Source: Congeria kusceri | Taxonomy: Eukaryota; Mollusca; Bivalvia; Myida; Dreissenidae | DNA: 64,000 bases | Reading direction: 5' to 3' | Assembly (NCBI GenBank): GCA_027627225.1 | Contig: CM051036.1 | Location: 35,486,426 to 35,550,425, forward strand | In this document: positions 37,576-47,209 of the stretch, piece by piece | Layout: each line of letters begins with the position of its first letter | How positions within the stretch are numbered: the first letter of the stretch is position 1 | Made by a program: the position numbers and the translations under genes | The notes under the pieces: generated by a model | The model's database searches: none | What the model saw: only the letters and a program-made list of their open reading frames with translations | What the model was told of the DNA's origin: nothing

Positions 37576-38233
37576 TATAGTTAACATTTATGGCCCTAAC
37601 ACTGACGAGGAGTCTTTCTATGAAAAGTTACAAACATTCTTGCGAGATAACACTGACAAAAATATAATTATTGGAGGCGATTTTAACACGGTACTCAACC
37701 CTTTAATAGATAAAAAGAATGGTAACATACATACGCCCCCAAAATGCAGAAAAATAATAAATAGCATAATGCTGGACCTAAATTTTAACGACATATGGCG
37801 CAATTTGAATCCTGAAGAATACAAATTTACCTGGCATTCAAACTCTAAACCAAAAATATTATGCAGACTCGACTATTTTTTAACTTCCGACTCATTATCA
37901 AATTTAATACACTCCTCTTACATTAAACCTGGCTTCATGACGGATCATTCAATAGTGATATTAACACTTAATACATTTCAAGCTGAGCGAGGCCCAGGCT
38001 ATTTCAAACTAAACAACAGCGTTCTGTTAGAATCAAACTATCAGGAACAAATAAAAGAAACAATATCGAATACAGTTAGCAACAATAAAGACGCAAATCC
38101 TAATACTCTATGGGAAGTTATCAACGCAATATAAGAAATACCATTATAACATATATGTCAAAAAAAAAAAAAGAAGTAAACAACTTGGAATTAATTACTA
38201 TCACAGAAATTGAGAACCTGGACAAACAATTAC

Positions 38234-38310
38234 ATAATAATAATAATAATAAAAAAAATAATAATAACACTACTACTACTAATACTACTACTACTACTTC
38301 TACTACTTAT

Positions 38311-38348
<38 letters not shown>

Positions 38349-38375
38349 CAATAATAATAATAATAATAATAATAA
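38234..38375 (+). repeat. (AAT)n/(ACT)n microsatellite in LINE ORF2
   Basis: A trinucleotide tract, mostly AAT with an ACT block in the middle, encodes runs of Asn and Thr in the linker between the endonuclease and RT domains. Several apparent open frames on both strands arise from it. Confidence 0.9.
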
Positions 38376-40418
38376 CAGTAAAGATGAAGACATTGAAATT
38401 AGACTCATGGCCAAAAAACTAATACTAGAAGAAATATACCATGACAAACTTAATGGAATCATATTAAGAGGTAAAGCCAAACATGTTGAACATAACGAAA
38501 AAAAAAATAATATTTCGCAAACATGGAAAAAAAGACGCGGTGAACAAAAAAAATTCATAAATTAATAATCAACAATGTAGAAATTACTAACAGAGAAGAT
38601 ATTTTAGAAGAACAGCAATTATTCTACCGACATCTATATAAAAAACAAACCGTTGTAACAAACAACCTATTTCATTTTCCTTTTAACACTTTGAATGAAA
38701 ACGCAAAAAGATTCATGTAATGGTATATTAACAGAATATGAATGTAAACTGGCGCTTAAAGAAATGGAAAATAACAAAAGCCCTGGCTCTGACGGTATGA
38801 CAATTGAATTTTATAAAATATTTTGGAATGAAATAAAATCGTATAACATTAGAGAACTTACCATTTTACAAAAACAAGGACTTATTTCATTAATACCAAA
38901 ACCAGGTAAAAATTTAGATTTACTTTCGAACTGGCGCGCAATTAGTTTACTCAATACTGACTATAAAATTGCTACAAAATCTATAGCAAACAGAATTAAA
39001 AAGATACTACCATCTCTTATTTCCAAATCCCAGTCAGGCTTTGTAAAGGGAAGATATATGGGTGAAAACGTTAGACTTATACAAGAATGCATACATTTTT
39101 GCAACAAATCAAACAAACATGGTCTAATATTCTTTGCCGATTTCGAAAAAGCTTTTGATTATCTAGACCACTCATTCATCCTTGCATGCCTGGAAAAAAT
39201 GAACTTTGGTGAAAGTCTTATGAAATGGGTAAAATTATTTTACAAGAATATAAACAGTTTAATAACAAACAATGTTGTTTTTTGTAACAGCTTCGAAATA
39301 GAAAGAGGAGCAAGACAAGGATGTCCATTATCTTCTTCCCTATTTATTTTATGCATTGAATTTTTATCGCAACATATACAATCTAATGAGTCTATAAAAG
39401 GTATACAAATACAACCAGGAGTCGAAATTAAACAATCTCTTTTTGCTGATGATGCAACTTACTTTTGTGATGATAATCCAGACTCGTTCAAAAATTAATA
39501 TCATCGTTAATATTATTTGGACAATCATCGGGTCTTAATTTAAATAAATCTAAATGTACTGTGTTAAGAGTACGGAAATTTAAAAATACTAACAATGCCA
39601 TACAAAGCAACAATAGACACAAAATTAAGAAACTTTCAATAAAAATATATAAACATAATTATCTCTTTAAATGCAAATTATCAAATACGAACCTATGTGA
39701 TCTATGTTGCGAACATGTTGAATCAATTGAACATATATTCTGGGAATGTACACACATTCAAAACATATGGCATCAGTTATCAACTACTCTAAGTAGCAAA
39801 TCTTTCAATATCACATTTACATATTATATCATAAGCTTTGGAATTCAAGAAACATCTGAACGAATAGTCGTAAAAATAATAAAGTATGTAATACTACTTA
39901 TGAAGTAATTCATCTGTCACATGAAATCAAAGCAACTTTTCCCTAATTATATATGTTTCACGCAATATTTAGAACGTAGATTTAAAATTGAAAAAGAAAT
40001 AGCCCTTTGTAATGACCAAATATCCGAGTTTGAACAAAAATGGCGACGTCTACTAGAGTTATAATAATATAATAAAAAAAATCAGTTCACTTGTAAACAT
40101 CTTGTGAATGTCTTTCTGTATCCTTTTCTTCCACACTGTTTATATATCATAACCACTCATAAGAATCCCAAGCATCTGATATACACATCACCAATTATAA
40201 TATTGTTACGATCAAAGTGCATAATATGTTGTAACATGTATGTTTTGCTGTAACTATATAACACCTTTATATATTATATTGAATAAAAAAACAACAACAT
40301 GTAATTGTCATTAGGAACATGCAATTGTAATTTAGCAGCATGTAATTGTAATTTAGCAACATGTAATTGTCATCTAGAAGTATGAATGTACAGGCAGATA
40401 TACCCTTCCATAGTAGTA

Positions 40419-41190
40419 AGGATTAAATCAATACATTTTTATGTCTGAGTCTGTTATCTGGGTTAGTAGCTTAAAATAGATTTACGAAAATACATGTAAT
40501 ATTCATGAGTGCCAGGTCAATAAAATCACCCAATAAGATCTATGATCAGAAGTGATACAGGGGGGCTGCTCACAAGGAGCAGGGTGGATTGTCTGAATAA
40601 TTATCTCATGTCTGTTAATAATGTGAAAACTTTAGAGGTTTTATGTGGACTATTAGAAGATGAAGTGGGCTTTTCTACTCACCCAAGTATTCTCATAACT
40701 ATGAAGTTTGGGAGAATCCAATTTAGTCTTTACTGAAAATATTGATAAAATGGAAATATTTTGACATAAGGTCTTAATTATTTCTGAGTTATTATTTAAA
40801 AATAACAAAGTCAAAGTTTAAGAATATTCGTAGTCGTAAGGCCAGGGTAATGAAAGTGTAATGTCAGACCAAATAAAATCTGCATATAAGTTGGTTGTTA
40901 CAATGTTACAAGAGAGTTTCTTGACCTTTTTAAAGAAGCTATACTTACAATGAACTTCTTTTTAATGCTTAACTGCATCTTTGGCCCTTAGAGAAATCAG
41001 AACTTTCTTCTAGATATATTGGATTGTGTATTTTCTTAATGAAAGACCGTTGTGCCCAGTGGGCAAATGGCGGTGCTATTTGGGAGATTAAAAAAGTCCC
41101 GATGGACACCTGTCTTGAATGAGAGAATGTTTGGTGGGACATTCACTCTGGTGATATGTTGCCTATGATTGTAAATATCATGCAATCTTG
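40419..41190. other. Intron 5 DNA, nothing recognised
   Basis: AT-rich. The open frames of up to 68 codons have no domain or splice context. Confidence 0.5.
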
Positions 41191-41444
41191 ATATGAGGCG
41201 TGTCGTGGGAACCGGGCTTAATGCATGTGCGTAAAGTGTCATCCCGGATTAGCCTATAGCCTGTGCAGTCTGCACAGGCTAATCCAGGATGGCACTCACC
41301 GCTTTTAGGATATTTTCTGTTTCAAGGAAGTCCCTTCTAAACATAAATCCACTGTAGGCGAAAAGTGCGGACTGCACAGACTAATCTGGGACCACACTTT
41401 ACGCACGGGCATTAAGTCGGGGTTTCCCACAACACCCCTCATAT
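41191..41444. mobile_element. Palindromic MITE, copy E
   Basis: Ends ATATGAGGCGTGTCGTGGGA and TCCCACAACACCCCTCATAT are inverted repeats. The left internal palindrome is intact with a 7-bp insertion (GCCTATAGCCTGTGCAG); the right one is half deleted. Confidence 0.8.
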
Positions 41445-41698
41445 GTGTGTTATGTGCGTGTTTATGCATTTACAATCAAATGTTTGTAAAAGTTAAATGG
41501 TCGTTTTTGAAATAGGCTGGTATAGCTTGTACAAAATGTTTGGAAATTTGTACTTTTTATTTTGTGCCTGTCAAATATTTTAACATAATGGATGGATATG
41601 TATCATATATTTCCCATATTGGACTGTCTTAGGTTAAAGATACAGTAATGTCCAAGATAAGTGAACATAATCTGAATGAACGGTTAGTCAGTATTTTT

Positions 41699-42606
41699 AG
41701 CTCTTTTTATTATGCCCTCCATTTGTACTTAGATAAGTCAGTTTTGCGTGCAAGAGACATTTCAGGTTAAGGTTTGCGTGCAAAGAGTGCATATCTCAAT
41801 AACTACTACAAATATTTTCAGTTGAAACTTCACTCATGTCTTTGGGGTCATTATGTGAGGTCACTGACCAAGGCCAATCACTCTGACCTGCAATTTTGCA
41901 GAATTATGCCCCTTTTTGTACTTAGAAAATTCAGGTTTCAGTTTGCGTGCAACAACTCCATATCTCTACAAGTACTGCAGATATTCAATTAAAACTTCAC
42001 ACATGTATTCAGGGTCATTATATAAGGTCACTGACCAAGGCCCATAACTCTGACCAGCAATTTAGCAGAATTATGCCCCTTTTTTTAACTTAGGTAATTC
42101 AGGTTAAGGTTTGCGAGCAACGAGTATATATGTCTGTAACTACTTCAGATATTCAGTTGAAACGTCACACATGTCTTCGGAGTCATTATGTGAGGTCACT
42201 GGCCTGGGCCTATTACTCTCACCTGCAATTAAGCAGAATATTGCCCCTTTTTGTAAAAATTCAGTTCAAGGTTTGCGTGCAAGTAAATCTCTCAGTACCT
42301 TCTAAGATAATCGGCTGAAACTTCATAATTGTCTTCAGGGTCACAATATAAGGTCACAGGTCAATGCCCATAACTGTGAACAGCATTTTAGCAGAATTAT
42401 GCCCCATTTTCTAGTTAGAAATATTCAGGTTAAAGTTTGTGTGCCCCATTTTGTAGTTAGAAATACATATCTCTGTAACAACTACATATGTTCAATTGAA
42501 ATTTGACTTACGTTTACATGGTCATTATGGAAGGTCACTGACATAATATATATACTATCACATCGGAGTGAATAGTTGAGCCCGCTGTCCTGAGACAGCT
42601 CTTGTT
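41699..42606 (+). mobile_element. AGCT...CTCTTGTT element, third core type (~165-bp monomers)
   Basis: Begins after TTTTT with AGCTCTTTTTATTATGCCC. The core monomers carry GTTTGCGTGCAA, CATATCTCT, CACACATGTCTTC and AAGGTCACTGACCAAGGCCC. It ends with GAATAGTTGAGCCCGCTG, the hairpin GCTGTCCTGAGACAGC and TCTTGTT. No coding capacity. Confidence 0.72.
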
Positions 42607-42785
42607 GGAAGATTGTTTATATGCTTGTTTTTGTGTTGTTTCATGCCTGGAAGTCAGCCACCAGTGAATTATTAGGACACTAAGCATTCTGCTGTGTTGG
42701 AATAGCAATACTCAATATTAAGTGACATTAAAAGGTATAGTAATCTCCAGTGTCCTTAAACTCTAATTGTCTCGTATTGCTGCAG

Positions 42786-42887
42786 GTCTCTCGGAACGAT
42801 CGCTCTCCGGCCCGCGGACAGACAGACCAGGATTTGCGGCTTCGGCAGCTGGAAGAACAGATTGCGCAACTTGTCAGCAAAAACAAG
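42786..42887 (+). CDS. LRRCC1: LRRCC1-like exon 6: start of the coiled coil
   Basis: Acceptor TATTGCTGCAG and donor GTAACA, phase 0 at both ends, 34 codons. After a polar stretch (SRNDRSPARGQTDQ) it reads LRLRQLEEQIAQLVSKNK, a coiled-coil heptad pattern resembling the KLDDQILQLL segment of vertebrate LRRCC1. It lies 18.3 kb past exon 5. Other exons may be skipped between them, but frame and phase agree with direct joining. A second frame of the same DNA is also open; it lacks the heptads and is treated as a shadow. Confidence 0.8.
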
Positions 42888-43182
42888 GTAACAAATACCA
42901 TGCATATCCCCTTTGCTGTCGACAAAGCAATGTCACAATACATCCTTTACAATTTTTGCCGTGACTAATTGTCCCCACCCCCACCCCCACCCCACCCATT
43001 GAAAATGGTGGGGTATATTGGTTTGCTAATGACAGTTTGTCCATCAGTGCCATTGCATTTAGGAAATACTCACTCATCTAAACTGGCTGAAACCTCATTA
43101 AGCTAAAAACTCATGAACCAAAAATGACTGATTTTTAATGAAGTCTTTTATAACTATCTAAAAAATTGATCAAACAATTTTT

Positions 43183-44203
43183 AGCTCGTCTTTTCGAAGA
43201 ATAGGTGAGCTATTCTGCTACCCTTGGCGTCGGCGTCGGCGTCCACGTCAAAATTGGTTAAAGTTTTTATTCAAAAGTCGTGTAACTTCAAAACTACATA
43301 AGTTTTTCACTTGAAACTTTGAATATACCTTTGTCATCAACTCCAGTATCAGGGGCAACATTCCTCATAACTCCATTTTAACAGAGTTATGCTCCTTTTC
43401 ACTTAGATTTTCTAGTGAAAGTTTATATTCAAAAGTTATTCACTTAAAACTTGGAACTTACGTTTGTCATCTACTCCACTATCAAGGCAACATTCCCCAT
43501 AACTCTTTTTGTATTTTGACAGAGTTATGCCCCTTTTTCACATAGATTTTCTGGTTAAAGTTTATATTCAAAAGTTTTGTAACTTCAATACTACATAAGC
43601 TTTTCGCTTGAAATTTTGAGCTAATCTTTGTCATCAACTCTAGTAGCAGGAGCAAGATTACTCATAACTTTTTTTGTATTTTGACAGAGTTATGCCCCCT
43701 TTTCACTTAGATTTTCTGTTTGAAGTTTATATTCAAAAGTTTGGTAACTTCAAAACTATGTAAGTTATTCACCTGAAACTTGGAACTTACCTTTGTCATC
43801 AACTCTAGTATCAGGGGCAACATTACCCATAACTCTGTTTTGTATTTTGACAGAGTTATGCTCCTTTTTCACATAGATTTTCTGGTTAAAATTTATATTC
43901 AGAAGTTTTGTAACTTCAAAACTACATAAGTTATTCACTTGAAATTTGGAACTAACCTTTGTCATCAACTCTAGTATCAGAGGCAACATTACCCATAAAT
44001 CTGTTTTGTATTTTGACAGAGTTATGCACACATTTTACATATATTTTGTGGTTAAAGTTTTTGTTCCAAAAATTTATAAACTATTCAAGGCGTCACTTAA
44101 AAGTTTTGTATTTTAACAAATGTATGCCCCTTTCACTATCCAAAATATGTACCAACTGAAAAACTTTCAATAGTCGAGTGCGCTGTCCTCTGACAGCTCT
44201 TGT
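43183..44203 (+). mobile_element. AGCTCGACTATTC-type element with ~5-6 monomers
   Basis: Preceded by TTTTT. The head is AGCTCGTCTTTTCGAAGAAT then AGGTGAGC and GGCGTCGGCGTC. The core is of the same monomer type as 28394-30294. It ends AATAGTCGAGTGCGCTG, the hairpin GCTGTCCTCTGACAGC and TCTTGTT. A hAT-like element starts 12 bp downstream. Confidence 0.78.
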
Positions 44204-44215
44204 TAGGATAAAAAG

Positions 44216-45504
44216 TAGGGATGGCAACGAATACTGAAACGCTATTCGAATATTCGAAATCAGTATTCGAATATTATTCGAATATTCGGTCATTTTATGA
44301 ATGAATATCATTTTGTTTGTGACCATTATCATCGTCATCTTCATCATCATTATCATCATCATCATCGTCGTCATTGTCATCATCAAAATAATTCAGATTA
44401 CCTAAAACGTGTGTATAAATAATATAGAAAAAAAACAAAAAAAACGCTTAAAAATTACAACCACTTATAGCAGGTACCAAACTTATAACTTATGAGCCTT
44501 ACAGATTGACGAATTGACAATTTTCCAACTTGTTGTCACAGATTCCAAAAAAAAAAAGAGGTGCATACAAGGGAGGGAGACAGCACTACAGACCAAGAAA
44601 TACATGTTTACTGAAAATACCGTTTTGTTTACGAGTAATCATCAGTTGAAATTGATAAAATTATAAAGCGTTTGTAACGCTAAACGATGGAATAATTTGG
44701 AGTGTTTCTGGTGTTTTCGTTTTAATGCTGGATGACATATGGATAACTTACATTAGGTAAAAATGCTGCTGTAAATAAAGTAAGCGGAATGGCCGAGTAG
44801 TTAAGGTGTTAGCCTTTTAATCCAGAGGTCCCGGGTTCGAATCCCGGTGGGACCAATCTTTTTTCTTTTCTTAAAAACAAATCCTTTTCTTGTTATTATA
44901 CTTGAGCTGTTTAGTTACGATGCTTAAATCGTTCAAGTTAAAATATTTAATGGCATACTTCAAAAAAATGCAAAAAACTGTGAACAAGTCCCTTTAACAA
45001 CTCATGATGTTCAGTAGACAGCGCCTTAACCAACTATGCCATTCCGCTTTGTATAAACATAAAAGGCCTACAAATTTGTTTTCAGAATTCGTTAATGTTT
45101 ACATTACATTTACCTTATTTTTGGTCAATATTAATTATTAATATCTTTGTCCGACCGTTATATCATAATACACATTTAAAGTCACATTGAGGAGACATGG
45201 TCCCTTTAAAAAACATAATTTGATCTGAAAGGGCATATGGGTCTATATCACGGGTGTCAATCTACCTCCGGTTGATTATAATCTGTTTTCACAAGTTGCG
45301 CATTGGAGCACACAAGGTGTTAAATGGTGTGTCAAAATAACAAACTGTCAAAACAAAAGATTATAATGGCAGAGGATATATTTAAACTTTTCATTTCTTA
45401 AGATTGTTTGATTTTAATTGTGATATTCGAATAGTTGTATTATATTCGAATATTCGGTCAGGGATTCAAAAAATCGCATATTCAATTATTTGTTGACATC
45501 CCTA
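44216..45504. mobile_element. 1.29-kb hAT-like non-autonomous element
   Basis: The ends TAGGGATGGCAACGAATA and the inverse of TGTTGACATCCCTA match. They are followed on each side by ATTCGAATATTCG motifs. The flanks ATAAAAAG (44208-44215) and GTAAAAAG (45505-45512) match at 7 of 8 positions, consistent with the 8-bp duplication of hAT transposons. No transposase. The interior holds an (ATC)n/(GAT)n tract (about 44325-44385) and a tRNA-like sequence. Confidence 0.78.
44785..44855 (+). tRNA. tRNA-like sequence (probable pseudogene) inside the hAT-like element
   Basis: A box TGGCCGAGTAGTTAAGG, a would-be anticodon loop CTTTTAA (TTT), B box and perfect T stem CCGGGTTCGAATCCCGG, then ACCA and a T6 run that could end RNA polymerase III transcription. 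The acceptor stem (GCGGAAT against GGGACC) and the anticodon stem do not pair properly, so a working tRNA-Lys is unlikely. A diverged copy of its 5' half lies inverted at about 44993-45053. Confidence 0.45.
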
Positions 45505-45657
45505 GTAAAAAGTATAAGACAATTTCAGCATAAAATACTTTTGCCTGAAAAACAGGCTATTAACTGGTCCTACTTTTTCTTAATTTTCCTACTTTTTTGA
45601 TTCAGTCATACTTTTTTCTACTTTTTGGTAATAAATCTCCTATTATTCCTACTTTTA

Positions 45658-46150
45658 AGCTCACCTGAGCACGAAGCGCTCAAGGGTGAGCTGGTGTGGT
45701 CAGTCTGTGTCCGGCGTTCGGCGTCTGTTATCCATCGTCTGTCGTCCGTCGTCCACATTTTACTTCAAACAACTTCATCTCTGAACCACTAGGCGGATTT
45801 TAACCAAACTTGGAAGGACTGTTCCTGGGATGATCCTTTACCAAATTCCTTCAATTTATCTAAATATATTGAAAACTCTGGTTGTCATGGCATCCAAAAG
45901 CTTAAAAACTTGAAAACCTAAAAAATCTTCTGGATCTGAAAATAGTCTTCACAGAAATGCTCCTTGGGTGACCTTCTACCAAATTCTTTCAAGTCATTTT
46001 GATTTGTTAAAAACATGGCCGCCAGGGGGTGGGGCAGTTTTCCTTATATAACTATATTGAAAACTTTTAAATCTTCTAGTCTGAAACCACTGGCTGGATT
46101 TCAAAATAATTTCACAGAAATGTTCTTTGGACGACCCTCTACCAAACTCT
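45658..46150 (+). mobile_element. AGCTCACC-type element head and unique part
   Basis: The hairpin head AGCTCACCTGAGCACGAAGC then GCTCAAGGGTGAGCT is followed by GTCCGTCGTCC and two ~190-bp units with CTGAAACCACT and CACAGAAATG(C/T)TC. No AGCTCACC-type tail was found; the sequence changes character after 46150. Confidence 0.65.
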
Positions 46151-46554
46151 TTGAAATCAATTAATGGGAATGCCCTCGTCCCGATTGGATGTCAATCACA
46201 GCATATCTTTAAATAGAAACAATCCCAAAATGCACTCGATACTTTTGAACAATGGCGAACGTTTTTGTGTTTTTGTAATTCTTAAACACATTTATCGTCA
46301 ATATTGGCTAGAATTTGCTTTTAAACATAAAAGTCGTGAATATACGGGATTATCGGGTAATGGATAGAGACATGAAAAGACGTATGTATCCAGTAATTGG
46401 TACTGTCAGGTTCACACGTATCTATAGGGAAAAGGGTTAAGCAAATATTTGGACAGAAAATTTTCAGGTAAACTCTTTACATTCAAGGTTAATACGCACC
46501 GCCTACTTTTGATAAAAATTTTCTGGTTAAAAAAGTGGGTATTATATCCGAATG

Positions 46555-47209
46555 ATTACGGTGTGTGCCCTTTTTTGTACTTAGAAAATCAGGTTAAAGT
46601 TTGCATGCAAGAACTCCATATCTCCATATCTACTACATAATATTCAATTGAAACATCACACATGCCTTTAGGGTCATTATATAAGGTCACTGGCCAAGAC
46701 CCATATTTGTGACCAGCATTTTAACAGAATTATGCCCCTTTTTGTACTTAGAAAAGTCAGGTTAATGTTTGCGAGCAAGATAAAATTTAGGTTAAAGTTT
46801 GCGTGCAACAAGTACATATGTCAGTAACTACTACAGATATTAAAGTGAAATATCACACATTTCTTCTGGGTCATTATGTTAGGTCACTGACCAAGGCCCA
46901 TAACTCTGACCTGCAATTAAGCAGAATTGTGCCCCTTTTTGTACTTAGAAATTCACGTTGAAGTTGCATGCAACAACTCAATACCTTTGAAGGTTTGCAT
47001 GCAACAAGAACATATCTCTGTAACTACATCAGATACTCAAATGAAACTTAACACATGTCTTCGGGGCCATTATGTCAGATCACTGGCCAAGGCACATAAC
47101 TGTGACCAGCATTTTAGCAGAAGTATGCCCCTTTTTGTAGTGATAAAGGCCCATAACTGTGACAAAGCGGTTGAATAGTCAAGCGCGCTCTCCTGAGACA
47201 GCTCTTGTT
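46555..47209 (+). mobile_element. Third-core-type element, 3' part
   Basis: About four monomers of the 41699-42606 type (TTTTTGTACTTAGAAAATCA, GTTTGC(A/G)TGCAA, GGTCACTGGCCAAG). It ends GAATAGTCAAGCGCGC, TCTCCTGAGACAGC and TCTTGTT. The head is missing. Confidence 0.68.

Larger units (their letters stand above)
36690..40064 (+). pseudogene. LINE ORF2 (endonuclease and reverse transcriptase), multiply broken
   Basis: ATG 36690 opens an AP-endonuclease-like domain (FNICSLNVKGL, then LLQESH); TGA at 36810-36812 follows, possibly from a tryptophan codon. The domain resumes after the 32-bp repeats and the MITE with IVNIYGP, GGDFN and MTDHS, its catalytic motifs. A frameshift lies near 38126, a (AAT/ACT)n tract at 38234-38375, and another shift near 38510. 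The reverse transcriptase is open at 38695-39498: SPGSDGM, LIPKPGK, QSGFVKGR, FADFEKAFD, GARQGCPLS and the catalytic FADDA. After a frameshift near 39495 a block is missing. The chain ends with the CxxC...HxxxxC knuckle (CDLCC, then HIFWECTH; 39690-39765). TAA at 39906-39908 interrupts the tail before the final stop at 40062-40064. No RNase H is seen, as expected for the L1/Tx1 group. Confidence 0.88.
32553..40294 (+). mobile_element. Full-length but inactive Tx1/L1-like LINE with 14-bp target duplication
   Basis: CAACATGTAATTGT occurs at 32539-32552 and again at 40295-40308, directly flanking the element. The 7742-bp insert contains, in order, a 416-bp leader, ORF1 (32969-34033), a 2.66-kb spacer, and ORF2 (36690-40064) with endonuclease, reverse transcriptase and C-terminal knuckle. 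The 3' end is GAATAAAAAAACAA, with a short A/CAA tail. Both ORFs are broken, and ORF2 lacks a block after the RT. The element inserted into the right TIR of the 30582 transposon. Confidence 0.85.
30582..40412. mobile_element. TIR transposon (~2.1 kb) split by a LINE; 6-bp target duplication
   Basis: The left end TATGGAAGGGTATATCCGCC and the right end (inverse of GGCAGATATACCCTTCCATA) are inverted repeats. GTAGTA flanks the outside on both sides (30576-30581 and 40413-40418). Each TIR is ~140 bp and contains small subrepeats (TTGCTAAAT(T/G)ACAATTGCAT). Removing the LINE at 32553-40294 and one copy of its target duplication reunites the right TIR, whose inner part is at about 32495-32552. The right TIR then aligns with the left one out to about 30718 and carries one extra subrepeat. 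The interior has no transposase. The superfamily is not determined. Confidence 0.75.
7207..42887 (+). other. LRRCC1: LRRCC1-like gene locus, 5' part (six exons placed)
   Basis: This is the only host gene I can support. Six exons join in one frame for 310 codons. They encode four SDS22-like leucine-rich repeats, a fifth repeat offset by a 4-residue insertion, an LRR cap, a polar linker and the start of a coiled coil. That is the order in vertebrate LRRCC1 (CLERC), a centrosomal protein needed for centriole and spindle-pole integrity. The vertebrate protein is about 1000 residues, so roughly the last two thirds, mostly coiled coil, is missing here. Further exons could hide in the 18.3-kb intron 5 or downstream of 42887, but most likely lie past the window. 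All introns have GT/AG borders. Intron sizes are about 9.1, 1.3, 1.2, 4.9 and 18.3 kb. Confidence 0.88.

Noticed and set aside
38310..38558. 82-codon minus-strand ORF with a long leucine run as a membrane protein
   Set aside because: Produced by the (AAT)n/(ACT)n tract in LINE ORF2 read on the opposite strand.
42767..42964. Alternative frame over exon 6 (starting MSRIAAGLSERSLSG)
   Set aside because: It reads through splice acceptor and donor. The other frame gives LRRCC1-like heptads and matches the phase of exon 5.
44785..44855. Functional tRNA-Lys(TTT) gene
   Set aside because: The T arm and B box are perfect but acceptor and anticodon stems do not pair. Kept only as a tRNA-like sequence.
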